DNA of 64,000 bases from Candidatus Enterococcus ferrettii (GCF_017377655.1 NZ_JAFREL010000042.1:26254-90253), one strand, 5' to 3'. Counted from the stretch's first letter, positions 1-10,700 are shown. Translations and numbers: made by a program. The notes: generated by a model from the sequence alone, not told the origin.

Positions 1-360
1 TTTCTGCAATTTTTCACGATTGAGGGGATCGGTGCCCGGTTACAATTTCTCAATCCTGAGATTGTGATTAAAGAAGTTCAGGAAATTGTTGAAAAATATG
101 AACAGTATTATGAATTAACTTTGACAGGTCGCGATAAATTGAATCTTTATATGCATATTGCCTTGATGATTGAGCGGATGATGGTCAGCTCACGTCGAAA
201 CGAGGAAGCTGCTATTGACGAAGAAACACTGGATGCGGAACGGAAAGAATTTTATTCGGTCTCAAAAAATATATTTCATGCGATTGAACGGAAATACAAT
301 ATCTTTGTTGATGACTATGAGCTGTCATTAATGTACGAACTGCTTAAAATGCGTTTTTAA
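1..360 (+). CDS. LevR-like sigma-54 activator, C-terminal fragment (PRD domain)
   Basis: The reading frame is open from the first base and ends with TAA, so only about 119 C-terminal residues of a longer protein are present. The fragment looks like the last PTS-regulation domain (PRD): it has the helical segment LYMHIALMIERM with the His typical of a PRD phosphorylation site, and ends YELSLMYELLKMRF. Proteins of the LevR/MptR family are sigma-54-dependent activators that sit just upstream of mannose-family PTS operons. The perfect -24/-12 promoter 78 bases downstream and the following PTS genes support that role. The AAA+ and DNA-binding domains would lie left of the window, so family assignment rests on this tail and the context. 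Confidence 0.8.
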   Translation, partial: FLQFFTIEGIGARLQFLNPEIVIKEVQEIVEKYEQYYELTLTGRDKLNLYMHIALMIERMMVSSRRNEEAAIDEETLDAERKEFYSVSKNIFHAIERKYNIFVDDYELSLMYELLKMRF

Positions 361-364
361 GCTT

Positions 365-400
365 AAAAATAGTGCTTAGTTTTTTAAGCACTATTTTTTT
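365..400 (+). terminator. Rho-independent terminator after the LevR-like gene
   Basis: A 13-bp perfect inverted repeat (AAAATAGTGCTTA / TAAGCACTATTTT) with a 6-base loop is followed by a T run. It separates the activator gene from the sigma-54 promoter of its target operon. Confidence 0.85.
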
Positions 401-437
401 GTGCTTAAGAGACCTTGGTAAAGCACGTTTGGAATAG

Positions 438-454
438 TTGGCACGCTACTTGCT
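438..454 (+). promoter_or_regulatory. Sigma-54 (-24/-12) promoter of the man-type PTS operon
   Basis: TTGGCACGCTACTTGCT matches the RpoN consensus TGGCAC-N5-TTGCW at every conserved base, with GG and GC spaced as required. It lies 30 bases before the IIA start codon. Sigma-54 promoters in Firmicutes are few and are mostly found before mannose/levanase-type PTS operons, which fits both neighbours. An upstream activator-binding site for the LevR-like protein was not resolved. Confidence 0.92.
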
Positions 455-483
455 TATATTATAAATGAGAAGGAGGGAACGAG

Positions 484-900
484 ATGACAAAGTTTGCAAT
501 CGCAACTCATGGGAATTTCGCCAAAGGCTTACAAAGCACGTTAGAATTATTCATTCCTCATGAGGAAATCGCGTTTTTATCAGCCTATGTGGAAGAAGAG
601 CCACCTATTGATGAACAATTAGAAACATTCTTTGCTTCATTAGAAGCTGACGAATTAGCAGTAGTTTTCACAGATTTGTTCGGCGGCAGCGTGAATCAGA
701 AAGTTTTATTGGCAAGTGAGGGGAAACAAGTTCAAATCATTGCTGGTTTCAATTTGCCAGTGATTTTAGAGGTTGTTTTAAATAAAGAGAATTTGAGTGT
801 AGAGAATTTGGCGCACTATTTAGAAACAAGTAAAAATGCTATGCAGCTAGTAACACCAATTATAGAAAAGACTGTGAATGAAGAAGATTTCTTCGCATAA
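484..900 (+). CDS. PTS mannose/fructose/sorbose family IIA component
   Basis: A 138-residue cytoplasmic phosphocarrier. The start MTKFAIATHGNFAKG carries the conserved active-site His9 that accepts phosphate from HPr. An AGGAGG ribosome site precedes the ATG. IIA and IIB are separate genes here, as in sorbose and levanase systems, rather than fused as in ManX. It passes phosphate to the IIB encoded 18 bases downstream. Transcription is expected from the sigma-54 promoter just upstream. The substrate is not evident from this subunit; the downstream alpha-galactosidase and alpha-glucosidase suggest an alpha-linked oligosaccharide or a product of one. Confidence 0.9.
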   Translation: MTKFAIATHGNFAKGLQSTLELFIPHEEIAFLSAYVEEEPPIDEQLETFFASLEADELAVVFTDLFGGSVNQKVLLASEGKQVQIIAGFNLPVILEVVLNKENLSVENLAHYLETSKNAMQLVTPIIEKTVNEEDFFA

Positions 901-918
901 ATAAAGGAGAGAATAACT

Positions 919-1410
919 ATGATTAAAGCATTACGAGTAGACGAACGATTGGTTCACGGACAGATTGCCATGGTATGGTCTAAAGAATTGAAACTGCAAG
1001 GTTTAGTTATCGCTAACGACGAAGTGGCCAATAATGATACTCAAAAAATGGCACTGCAAATGGCAGTACCCAGTAATATTAAATCAATTATGAAAGATAT
1101 CGATGGTGCCATCGCTTTGTTAAAAAATCCAAAAGCGAGTGCTATGAATTTGATGGTCCTAGTAAAAACTGTCGAGGATGCGTTGGAAATTGCTAAAGAA
1201 ATTCCAACAATTGAATATGTGAATATTGGCAATGCTGGCAAAATGATCAACGAACCAAAAAAAGAAATCACTAAGTATGTTATGCTGACTGATTCTGAAA
1301 TTGCGGCACTAAAAGAATTAGTTGAAGTTTATCCAGAGACTGCTTTTCAAGCAGTACCTACAGAAGACAAAGTATTAGCTAGTACGATAATTAAGGATCA
1401 AAAATTATAA
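919..1410 (+). CDS. PTS mannose/fructose/sorbose family IIB component
   Basis: A 163-residue IIB subunit. The N-terminus IKALRVDERLVHGQIAMVW holds the family signature with phospho-accepting His13. It takes phosphate from the IIA subunit and transfers it to the sugar brought in by the IIC-IID pair. AAGGAG precedes the start by a normal distance. It is the second gene of the sigma-54 operon. Confidence 0.92.
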   Translation: MIKALRVDERLVHGQIAMVWSKELKLQGLVIANDEVANNDTQKMALQMAVPSNIKSIMKDIDGAIALLKNPKASAMNLMVLVKTVEDALEIAKEIPTIEYVNIGNAGKMINEPKKEITKYVMLTDSEIAALKELVEVYPETAFQAVPTEDKVLASTIIKDQKL

Positions 1411-1428
1411 GATGAGGGGTGTTACACT

Positions 1429-2235
1429 ATGTGGGATGCATTTTTAGTAGGATTAGTTGTCTTCCTTTGTGTCGGAGGACATGAATTAATTGGATTTTCA
1501 CTACTGTTTCGACCGATCGTTGTCGGACCATTCTTGGGCTTGTTGATGGGTGATTTGCAAACAGGCTTAATGATCGGTGCAGCGTTAGAAACAATTTTTA
1601 TGGGAGTCATCAACATTGGTGGTGCCTCAGCAGCAGAACCTGGTTTAGCAACAGCTTTAGCAACTGGATTTGCCATCAAATTAGGTGGTGGAGTAGATGC
1701 GGCAATTGCGCTGGCTTTGCCAATTGGTATTTTAGGTCAACAAATTAAACTAGCTATTTATATTTTATTCAGTGGTTCAATGGCACCTGTGTTTGATCGA
1801 TTAGCAGCAGAAGGAAAGCAGAAACAATTTACTTATTTACATTACGGAGTTTGGGCCGTTTGGTATTTTGCCTATTCACTTATTCCATTCTTTGCAATGC
1901 TGTTTGGTGCTAATGCTGTGCAAGCAGCTTTGGACATGATTCCAGAAGTTATTATGAATGGCTTATCTATTGCGGGCAACTTACTTCCTGCTGTTGGTAT
2001 GGCTATGTTGTTAAGAATGCTATGGGAAAACAAGATCGCCGTTTTCTTTTTCTTAGGTTTCATATTCGTTGCGTATCTTAAGCTTCCACTAGTTGCAGTA
2101 GCAGGAATCGCCTTCGTGATTGCGATCTTGATTGCTCAACGAGATTACCAATTAAATAAATTAGAAAAAGCAAAACCAGTTGTTGTGCAAGCAGCCGATG
2201 GAGTTGATCAAGAAGAGGAGGACTTTTTCGCATGA
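1429..2235 (+). CDS. PTS mannose-family IIC membrane component
   Basis: A 268-residue polytopic membrane protein beginning MWDAFLVGLVVFLCVGGHEL, with repeated Gly/Ala-rich membrane helices and the segment GALLETIFMG-like AALETIFMGVINIGG found in the IIC (ManY-type) family. It forms the sugar channel with IID. The gene ends by overlapping the IID start by four bases (ATGA), indicating translational coupling. The C-terminal tail is acidic (QEEEDFFA). Confidence 0.9.
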   Translation: MWDAFLVGLVVFLCVGGHELIGFSLLFRPIVVGPFLGLLMGDLQTGLMIGAALETIFMGVINIGGASAAEPGLATALATGFAIKLGGGVDAAIALALPIGILGQQIKLAIYILFSGSMAPVFDRLAAEGKQKQFTYLHYGVWAVWYFAYSLIPFFAMLFGANAVQAALDMIPEVIMNGLSIAGNLLPAVGMAMLLRMLWENKIAVFFFLGFIFVAYLKLPLVAVAGIAFVIAILIAQRDYQLNKLEKAKPVVVQAADGVDQEEEDFFA

Positions 2236-3056
2236 GTAAACTAGGAAACGAATTAACCAAAGAAGAGAAAAAAATAGTCCGTCAAATGTTTTGGCGCTCG
2301 CAAACCTTGTATGTTTCAGTAAATCCAGCTAAACAAGGAGCCAACGGATTTTGTTACTCTATGATGCCGTTTATCAATGCTTTTTATAAAGATGAAGAAC
2401 AACGTAAAGAAGCTTTGGTTCGCCATATGTCTTACTTTAATACAACCGTTCCAATGGCTTCCTTCATCATGGGGATCGCAGCTTCCATGGAAAAAGAAAA
2501 TTCTGAAAAAGAAGGCTTCGATGTAGCTTCCATTAATGCCGTCAAAACAAGTTTAATGGGACCAATGGCAGGAATCGGTGATTCAATCTTTTGGGGAGTT
2601 TGGCGCGTTATTTCAGCTGGTTTAGCGGTTGGTCTGGCAACTAGCGGAAATGTATTGGCTCCGATAGTTTTCTTGGCAATGTTTAATATTCCGCAATGGC
2701 TAACTAGATATTACGGCGCTTTCTTAGGCTATTCTCTTGGATCGAAATATATTGAAAAACTCTATTCTGAAGGTTTGATCGGTATCTTGACTAAAGGTGC
2801 CAGCATGGTTGGGTTAATGATGGTAGGTGCTATGACTAGTTCGATGGTTGTCTTCCAAACTAAGCTTTCCTTTGATATGCAGGGCGAAACAGTGATGAAG
2901 CTTCAAGAAATGCTGGATCAAATCTTTGTGGGCATTGTTCCTTTACTGTTAACTTTGTTTTGCTACTATTTATTAAAGAAAAAGGTAAGCATTACTACTC
3001 TAATGTTAGGAATTATCGTTTTAGGAATTGTATTGTCAGCACTAGGAATCGCATAG
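2232..3056 (+). CDS. PTS mannose-family IID membrane component
   Basis: A 274-residue IID subunit, a family found only in mannose-type PTS permeases. The cytoplasmic N-terminal region contains FWRSQTLYVSVNPAKQGANG and MGPMAGIGDSIFWG, both characteristic of ManZ-type proteins, followed by C-terminal membrane helices. It overlaps IIC by four bases and has its own GAGGAGG site inside the IIC gene. It completes the four-subunit transporter that precedes two glycosidase genes in the same operon. Confidence 0.93.
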   Translation: MSKLGNELTKEEKKIVRQMFWRSQTLYVSVNPAKQGANGFCYSMMPFINAFYKDEEQRKEALVRHMSYFNTTVPMASFIMGIAASMEKENSEKEGFDVASINAVKTSLMGPMAGIGDSIFWGVWRVISAGLAVGLATSGNVLAPIVFLAMFNIPQWLTRYYGAFLGYSLGSKYIEKLYSEGLIGILTKGASMVGLMMVGAMTSSMVVFQTKLSFDMQGETVMKLQEMLDQIFVGIVPLLLTLFCYYLLKKKVSITTLMLGIIVLGIVLSALGIA

Positions 3057-3068
3057 GAGGACGAAAAA

Positions 3069-5246
3069 ATGATTACGTTTGATGAAGCAACCGGTATTTT
3101 CCATCTTCAAGGAAAACAAACAAGTTATTTCATGCAAAAAAACGAACACAATCATCTTTTTCATCTATATTGGGGGAGTCGCTTAGCCAAGCGTCTCCCC
3201 GATTATGTATTGAAAGAGATTAAGCGCGCAAGCTACATAGCGGATACAGATCATATTAAAGAATACAAGTTAGAACGCTTACCACAAGAATATCCGGCTT
3301 TTGGAAATAGTGATTTGCGTAAACCAGCTTATCAATTATCTTTTCAAAACGGGACACAAATCAGTGATTTTCGTTATATTGCTCATGAAATTAGTGAAGG
3401 GAAACCGAGTTTAGAGGGATTGCCTAGTTTGCGTGAGAGTGCTGATTGCGAAACGTTGAAAATCACGCTGCAGGATGATTACCAACAGGTCAGTATGTTT
3501 TTATTTTACACTCTTTATGAAGAGGCTGATATCATCACTCGTCACATTGAACTAAGAAATAACAGTTCAGACAAATTAGAAATTAACCAGCTGAACAGTG
3601 CATGTGTTGAACTGCCGACCAATGATTTAGATCTATTGCACTTGAGTGGTTCTTGGGCACGAGAAACGCATATTCAGCGGACACCCTTAAGCCAACTAAA
3701 TTATCGAGTGGAAAGTACACGCGGCAGCAGCAGTCACGAGCACAATCCATTTATTGCTTTAATGGATAAGGAAACTACTGAAACTACCGGATCAGTTTAC
3801 AGCATGAATTTAGTTTACAGTGGAAACTTCGAAGCAACCGTTGATGTGGAGATGCAGGACGCTGTTCGAATGCAGATAGGGATCAATAGTACGCTATTTG
3901 ATTGGCAGCTGCAGCCAGGAAAAACCTTTATTTCACCAGAAGCTGTTTTGGTATATAGTCAGCATGGACTGCAGGAATTAACTCATAAATATCATCAGGC
4001 TTATCAAAATTATCTGATGCCGCCCAAGTTTGCTAAAAAGGAACGTCCGATTTTAGTGAATAGTTGGGAAGCCTGCTATTTCGATTTACAGGAAGAATCA
4101 CTATTGGAGCTAGCAAGTTCTTCTAAAGAACTAGGAGTAGAACTATTTGTTCTAGATGATGGATGGTTTGGTCATCGCGATGATACTAGCAGTTCATTAG
4201 GGGACTGGTTCGTGGATAAGCAAAAATTCCCACAGGGATTAGAGCATTTTATTAACCAAATTAAACAAATTGGTTTGGATTTTGGTATTTGGGTAGAACC
4301 TGAAATGATATCGGAGGATAGCGACCTCTATCGGAAGCATCCTGATTGGTGCATTGAGGTGCCCGGCCGGTTGAAATCTTACTCTCGTGGACAATTTGTA
4401 TTAGATTTGGCCAATGCTAAAGTGCAGGATTACTTAATCGAAGTATTGTCAGAATTATTCCAGCGTTACGATATTGATTATGTAAAATGGGACATGAACC
4501 GCAGCATGACTGAAGCAGGTTCTAACATCCTTACTAATAGTCAGCAAAAAGAATTTTATCATCGCTATATACTAGGATTGTATCGTGTTTTAGAAACAGT
4601 AACAGAACAATTTCCAGAGATTCTGTTTGAAAACTGTGCTGGAGGTGGCGGTCGCTTCGATCCAGGAATGATGTATTATATGCCACAAACCTGGACTAGC
4701 GATGATACGGATGCGATTGAACGCTTAACAATTCAAGAAGGGAGCAGTCTAATTTATCCAGCGATTTCCATGGGCGCACACGTTTCTCAAGTTCCAAATC
4801 ATCAAATTGGGCGGGTAACTCCTTTGAATACCCGCGGTGTGGTTGCCATGCAAGGAAACTTCGGTTATGAAATGGACTTGTCCAAATTATCAACAGAAGA
4901 AAAACAGGAAATTCAAGCACAAATAGACCAGTTTAAATTGATTCGCTCAACTGTACAGTTAGGAAAATTCTATCGTTTGGCGGTACCAGTAAAGGATAAT
5001 GCTAAGGCCTGGCTGTTTATCGATGATCAGCAGGTAGTGGTATCTTACGTCCAAATTCATGCTAAACCTAATTCACCGTCAAAACGATTGAAGTTGACTG
5101 GTTTAAATTCAGAAACGTTGTACCAGCTACCAAGCGGTGAAAAACGTTACGGGGATGAATTAATGGCTTTTGGTTTAGCAATTGATGTAGTGCATAAGGA
5201 TTTTTATAGTCAACAATGGATTTTAAAGAAAGTAGAGGATGAGTAA
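3069..5246 (+). CDS. Alpha-galactosidase, GH36
   Basis: A 725-residue cytoplasmic GH36 enzyme releasing terminal alpha-galactose from melibiose- or raffinose-type sugars. An N-terminal beta-sandwich precedes the (beta/alpha)8 barrel. Visible motifs are VLDDGWFG, KWDMNR with the presumed nucleophile Asp475, ENCAGGGGRFD and SDDTD near 545-548 holding the general acid/base. No signal peptide is visible, so the substrate must be inside the cell. It starts 12 bases after IID with a GGAGG site and abuts the GH13 gene. The window has a second GH36 gene at 30.7 kb; the two proteins align throughout but differ widely. An alpha-galactosidase in a mannose-type PTS operon implies intake of a galactoside, possibly phosphorylated. 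Confidence 0.93.
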   Translation: MITFDEATGIFHLQGKQTSYFMQKNEHNHLFHLYWGSRLAKRLPDYVLKEIKRASYIADTDHIKEYKLERLPQEYPAFGNSDLRKPAYQLSFQNGTQISDFRYIAHEISEGKPSLEGLPSLRESADCETLKITLQDDYQQVSMFLFYTLYEEADIITRHIELRNNSSDKLEINQLNSACVELPTNDLDLLHLSGSWARETHIQRTPLSQLNYRVESTRGSSSHEHNPFIALMDKETTETTGSVYSMNLVYSGNFEATVDVEMQDAVRMQIGINSTLFDWQLQPGKTFISPEAVLVYSQHGLQELTHKYHQAYQNYLMPPKFAKKERPILVNSWEACYFDLQEESLLELASSSKELGVELFVLDDGWFGHRDDTSSSLGDWFVDKQKFPQGLEHFINQIKQIGLDFGIWVEPEMISEDSDLYRKHPDWCIEVPGRLKSYSRGQFVLDLANAKVQDYLIEVLSELFQRYDIDYVKWDMNRSMTEAGSNILTNSQQKEFYHRYILGLYRVLETVTEQFPEILFENCAGGGGRFDPGMMYYMPQTWTSDDTDAIERLTIQEGSSLIYPAISMGAHVSQVPNHQIGRVTPLNTRGVVAMQGNFGYEMDLSKLSTEEKQEIQAQIDQFKLIRSTVQLGKFYRLAVPVKDNAKAWLFIDDQQVVVSYVQIHAKPNSPSKRLKLTGLNSETLYQLPSGEKRYGDELMAFGLAIDVVHKDFYSQQWILKKVEDE

Positions 5247-6911
5247 ATGAACGACTGGTGGAAAAAAGCAGTTTTTTATCAGATTTATCCGAAAAGTTTC
5301 AATGATACAAATGGTGATGGCGTTGGCGACATTAATGGAATCCGCGAAAAGCTTCCTTACCTAAAAGAGCTCGGAGTGGACGCGCTGTGGATCAGTCCCA
5401 TTTACTTATCACCACAAATCGACAACGGATACGACATTGCGGATTATCGTACGATTGATCCAATGTTTGGCAACAATGAAGAAATGTATCAACTGATCGA
5501 GGAAGCACATCAGAAAAAAATGAAAATAGTGATGGATTTTGTGGCAAATCATACTTCAGATCAATGTATCTGGTTCCAGGAAAGTCGCAAATCTAAGGAA
5601 AATTACTTTAGCGATTTTTATATATGGAAGGATGCCAAGTCGGATGGGTCTGAGCCAAATAACTGGGGCTCCAGTTTTGGCGGTTCTGCTTGGACATGGG
5701 ACGACTCTCGTCAACAATACTATTTGCATTATTATGCCAAAGAGCAGCCAGATCTAAACTGGGAGAATCCGAATGTGCGTTCCTATATTTATGATATGAT
5801 GCGTTTTTGGAAATCTAAAGGTGTTGACGGCTGGCGGATGGATGTAGTTACCTCTATTTCTAAAGATTTAGATTTCCCAGATAATCCCAGACCATTCACT
5901 ACCGAGAATCAGCAAAATGGTCCGCGAATGCATGAGTTTATTCATGAAATGAACCAAGAGGTTTTAAAGCCCTTTTCTATGATGAGTGTTGGTGAATCAC
6001 CAGCAGCTAAATCAACGGATGGATACTTACTAGTAGATCCACAACGAGAAGAGTTAGATATGATCTTTACCTTTGAACACATGCATGTGGATCGGGTAAA
6101 GGGGGATGTCAATGGTCGTTGGGCATTAAAACCGATGGATTTACCTGCTTTGAAAAAGATTTTAGCTTCATGGCAAAAGGAACTACGAGGTCGAGGATGG
6201 AATGCCTTGTATTTTGAGAATCATGACCGTGCCCGAATCATTTCTCGGTGGGGGAACGATGAGGAATATCGTTTCGAATGTGCAACAGCTTTTGCAACAG
6301 TTTTGCATGGACTCCAGGGAACGCCATTTGTTTATCAAGGGGAAGAAATTGGTATGACCAATCCAAAGTTTGCAATTGATGAATATGAGGATGTAGAGCT
6401 GCGAGGCAATTATGAGTTTTACGTAAAACAGCAGCAGACTATTTCAGAAAAAGAATTTCTGGCGGCGGTTCACAAAATTACTCGTGACAATGCTCGTACG
6501 CCAATGCAATGGGATGATAGCCAAAATGCTGGTTTTAGTGAAGTAACCCCCTGGTTCAAATTAAATCCAAATTATCCGACTATTAATGTGGCTGCTGATC
6601 AACTCAGTAAGAAATCCGTCTTCAATTATTATCAGAAGCTGATTGAGCTTCGTCATACGGAGGAGCTTTTAACCGAAGGGGAATTCGAGCTTTTGTATGA
6701 GGACGATCCAACAAACTTTATCTATAAACGAACTTATAGAGATACAGTCTGGTATGTTTTGGCAAACTTTTCCGATCAAGAGCAGATTGTTCCTGAAGAG
6801 TTGCAAAAACTAGAAGGAACGTTTATCATCAAGAATTACTCAGATCGCCAAACTATGCAAAATTCTTTAGCTCCCTATGAGGCATTGATTTTTGCAACAA
6901 AAGAAACATGA
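5247..6911 (+). CDS. Oligo-1,6-glucosidase-like alpha-glucosidase, GH13
   Basis: A 554-residue GH13 enzyme. It shows MDFVANHTSD, GWRMDVV with the nucleophile Asp, GESP with the general acid Glu, and NHDRAR with the third catalytic Asp. The residue after the nucleophile is Val, which in this family goes with alpha-1,6 rather than alpha-1,4 specificity, so isomaltose-type or related alpha-1,6 substrates are likely. The ATG directly follows the stop of the alpha-galactosidase gene, so the two are translated together. It is cytoplasmic and the last gene of the sigma-54 operon. Sucrose- or trehalose-6-phosphate-type specificity cannot be excluded from sequence alone. Confidence 0.9.
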   Translation: MNDWWKKAVFYQIYPKSFNDTNGDGVGDINGIREKLPYLKELGVDALWISPIYLSPQIDNGYDIADYRTIDPMFGNNEEMYQLIEEAHQKKMKIVMDFVANHTSDQCIWFQESRKSKENYFSDFYIWKDAKSDGSEPNNWGSSFGGSAWTWDDSRQQYYLHYYAKEQPDLNWENPNVRSYIYDMMRFWKSKGVDGWRMDVVTSISKDLDFPDNPRPFTTENQQNGPRMHEFIHEMNQEVLKPFSMMSVGESPAAKSTDGYLLVDPQREELDMIFTFEHMHVDRVKGDVNGRWALKPMDLPALKKILASWQKELRGRGWNALYFENHDRARIISRWGNDEEYRFECATAFATVLHGLQGTPFVYQGEEIGMTNPKFAIDEYEDVELRGNYEFYVKQQQTISEKEFLAAVHKITRDNARTPMQWDDSQNAGFSEVTPWFKLNPNYPTINVAADQLSKKSVFNYYQKLIELRHTEELLTEGEFELLYEDDPTNFIYKRTYRDTVWYVLANFSDQEQIVPEELQKLEGTFIIKNYSDRQTMQNSLAPYEALIFATKET

Positions 6912-7285
6912 TGTTGCTGTCAAAAGTTTAAATCTATCATTACGGGTGGACGCTCCAGATACTAGCAAAGCTTTCAAAGCAGAAACCATCAAAAATCGGT
7001 TCTTCTACAGGTTGACTAAATGAAACAGGATCAGAGAGGTTAAAGAAAACCGAGTGATTTTTGATGCAATCTGCAGTAGCAATGATAGCACGGATCAGCA
7101 CACGAGACGTATATATTATTATCCAATCCGAGCGGTTAAGCTATCAATGCTCCACGAATTATCATCAAGCTGAGAATCTTGGATAATTTTACGATAGATA
7201 TCTTTTCATTAGATATTATCCGTCCCTAAAAAAATAGTTTTGAATTAGAATGTTCTATTTCAAATTAACTATTCTGTTGAATAGC
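6912..7285. other. Intergenic stretch without a recognisable gene
   Basis: No open frame with a ribosome site is seen between the GH13 stop and the terminator at 7286. A short + strand frame near 7060-7180 and an opposite-strand frame are interrupted and match no family I recognise. Its base composition is more mixed than typical leader DNA, so it may be a decayed gene, but there is no direct proof. Confidence 0.4.
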
Positions 7286-7332
7286 GCCAAAAGGACAAGT
7301 CGAGCTTTCGATTTGTCCTTTTGGCTTTTTTG
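7286..7332 (+). terminator. Terminator of the sigma-54 operon
   Basis: GCCAAAAGGACAA and TTGTCCTTTTGGC form a 13-bp perfect stem, extended by TCGA around the loop, followed by TTTTTT. It lies about 375 bases after the GH13 stop, so the operon would have a long 3' untranslated region. Confidence 0.85.
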
Positions 7333-7621
7333 ACTAATTTAGTGTTACGAAAAACTTCTCTTGGTGTAAACAAAGCAAAGAGTTACTGCAAAACTCAAAG
7401 TAATACGAAGATAATAAAAAAAAGTGAATATTTTTTTAATTATTTATTTACATAAAAATAAGAATGTGAATCGATGTTATTAAGGTAGATCATTCACACT
7501 ATTTGCCCATACATGAAGCATTAATTATTTCTAAACATCTTTCACCATTATTTGTTATCTGAATATAACGCTTATAAGTACTTACAGTTTATTGCAGTTA
7601 CTTTCTAACCTTTATCCGTTA
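7333..7621. other. AT-rich leader region upstream of the surface protein
   Basis: No gene is seen. A 7-bp inverted repeat TGTGAAT (7465-7471) and ATTCACA (7492-7498) with a 20-base spacer could be a regulator site, but it lies about 125 bases before the -35 box and is not otherwise supported. Confidence 0.4.
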
Positions 7622-7666
7622 TTGATTGAACCGTACATTTCTTATATAATTAAACAAAGCGTTTAA
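7622..7666 (+). promoter_or_regulatory. Sigma-A promoter and palindrome before the surface protein gene
   Basis: TTGATT (7622-7627), a 17-base spacer and TATAAT (7645-7650) make a good housekeeping promoter. Overlapping its -10 end and start point is an inverted repeat TTAAAC-AAAGC-GTTTAA (7650-7666), placed where a repressor could act. The 5' untranslated region would be about 70 bases. Confidence 0.7.
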
Positions 7667-7730
7667 TAATTTGGATTCATTCGTTCATAACAATATATTC
7701 AATTTTTATTACAAAAGGAGGGATAAACTA

Positions 7731-10700
7731 ATGATAAATAAACGAGTCAACGGGTTAGCTGTTTTTCTTCTACTGGTATCTGTTATAGCTCCTGTTTTTT
7801 TTGCAACACGTTCGTTAGCTGAAGCAACAGATACTCCAATAGAATTACTATCATTTAAGCTAATTGAACAACAAGATCAACAGCTGACAGCTGAACTATC
7901 ACTATCGGTTCCCGAATCGCAGGATGAACAACAAATTACGTTGGACATTTCTGATAATTATTTAATCGATTCTGAAAACCTACCAGTAATTGATCAAGAA
8001 ACGAAGGAAACCATAGGCAACTGTACGTACCAGAATCGGCAAATAAATTTAGATTTTAATCCTATGACAAAGGATACTACAGTTGAAATTCAACTAAATG
8101 GAGATTACTTAAGTGATGAAAATGACCTTTATGTTGAACACTCAGCTACTAATCAACGATTAATTATCCAGCAGGATCAACTGCAGCAATCAGATTCTAT
8201 AATCAATGATAGTTCGGACTCAGTTGAAAAAAAGGCAAACGTTCAAGGCTTGGAACCAAGTACCTCCTTTCTTCCTCTAAGCAGCTCACTTACCCTTCAC
8301 GCAGACTTGAATGAAGCTGAAATTGTTGATGGCACAGAAAATTTCGATGTAAATAATAATCCAGGTAATGATGCCTCCCCAAATAATCAGATTGTTCGTT
8401 CATTTGATACGATTACTTATCCGATAAAAATGACGCTAAATGATTCAAGTGGTGGAACATTAAATAATATTCGAATCAAAGTCACTGGTACTCTGCATAA
8501 CGGAATTGTTGCAGGTCGAACAAATGCCGTATTTGCTGACAATTCCATTAATGACTACACTCATAATACTGTGACCTTTGAAGATGAATACGTTGTTGGT
8601 GCAACTGGTAATGCAGTTACATTTCCAGTAGTAGTAAATGTCTTGGGGGCAGATCATGGGACAGTATTGCAACCAGAATTTCATGTTCAAGTGATAAGTA
8701 TTGACGGCGTTGATGTGACTAGTGAAGACATTAAGGCAGATTTCACGCAAGTAATTCCTCGAACGGTTAGCAGTAAAGTCAGTATCGCTCCTAAAATTTC
8801 ATATGGGACTATAAAATTTGCATCTCAGACGTTAGTTACCGCAGGTATGTTCAATAAAAACCATCGAACGATTCCACTTGGGGTAGAGCTGATGGCCGTA
8901 CCACTACCAGGAAAAACGGATATTAAGGGTGCTGCTTTCCCAAGAGATGATTTACAAATGAAGTTAAACTTGAAAGGACGAGTTGTTTGGGATAATCATG
9001 CTAAGCCAGAACATACTTTAGATTTTACTGGCACGGATCAGTCACCTTTTATTATCGATCATCATAATTATATTGTTAATACAGGGGCAAATTTAATCAG
9101 CAGTAACCCTAACACTTGGAGCAATACAGCCAATGTTGAGTATAAACTGAGAGAGTTTAATGATGCAAGGAGTTATTGGGCAGGTTCAAAAAGGTCTGAT
9201 AAAGCATCCTATGATGAACTAAATAGTATATGGGATAGCGGCAAATATGAAATTGATCAATACGATTTAAAGAATGAGATTACAATTGATATAAAGGATT
9301 ATCAACTCGGCGCCTCTTATCCAGTTCGAAGAGCGGATGGTTATACCGGCAGGACTGTTTATGGTCCGAACGAAAAGGTTTTTACAAACCAGAATCTAGA
9401 TTTGCTTCTTCCTAATGATTATACCTATCAGGGGAGCTTAAATCCTGAAAAATTTGATAATACGCTTTATTACAATGCGACCCTTTCGTTCATCGACAAC
9501 GAAGGGGAGACTAAGGAGAGTTTTACCGAATTTGCTATTCGTAATGAAGTTCCTGGACTCAAAGGAACGCTGTCAGCCAATTTTAAAAATCCAGATACTG
9601 GGCTCCCGTTTGGTAAATACACAATAGCCAACGATATTGATCCTTATGGTGACGGTCAGACAGTAAGTGGTGCTAAGGTTGCTCTTTCTGGTGGTGGAAC
9701 ATTTGGTGATACTACCGTGGAAGGCGGCTATCAATATTTGCAAAAATGGAATACAGATGCTTTCCAAATGACCAATGAAGATTTTAACTCAAATGAGCTC
9801 TTGCTGCAGTCTGTCCCCGTTTTTGGCAGTATCGGCTATCCGCATACAGGAAAAGGTTACTGGTATGGTATTAGTAAAAAGACAAACCCTAACTCACTGG
9901 GAAATCTAAAAACAGCAAATGTAACGGATTATGATTGGTACGATGGTGCTACAATTGCCAGTAACCAGACCTATGACAAGGTGGGGGCTGTTTTAATAGA
10001 CTATCGGTTACCAATTGCTCGTACATGGAAATATAATGCCAGCAACAACAAAAAGGGCGTTCAGCTGACCATCATTACTGAGAAGCTGGGATCTAGCACG
10101 ACAAAAGATACACCCAATATCTATGTAGCTGAAATGGATGTCTTCCGCGATGAAAATCGACCACTGTTTAATCCTAATAATCCGTCAGCCAGCTACAATG
10201 AGCCAAGTAGATATAGTATTTCAAATGGCTATGCTATCCATAAGGAAACCAAATATGATGAGGACAATAAGTTGTTTTCTTTACAAGAACCAGCGCAAGG
10301 GCACACTAAATTTGACACGTTAGGAATTGTACCAGTTAAGGTCAGTAATGCGATCGAGGCAGAAAGGAGTACCTATCACAGTACAGAAAATGCCAAATGG
10401 ACGATTCATGACAACGGATTGATTGCCAGTAAGAATTACAATGAAGAAGATGAAATTTTCTGGACTGTAACATTGCCGCCGGGATTGTCTTATCAATACG
10501 GCTCTGGAAAATATGATCAGGCTGGCTTAGAGCCTACTGTGATAACTAATCCTGATAAATCTCAAACTTTAATCTGGACCATAAAAGCAGTTTCGACACC
10601 AGAAGAAACTGCTCTGTTGAAAAATATTGAATTTGAAACGAATTTTGATGATATCAATATTAACTATACAAATAATGTTGCTGAGTTAACTGTTCAATCA

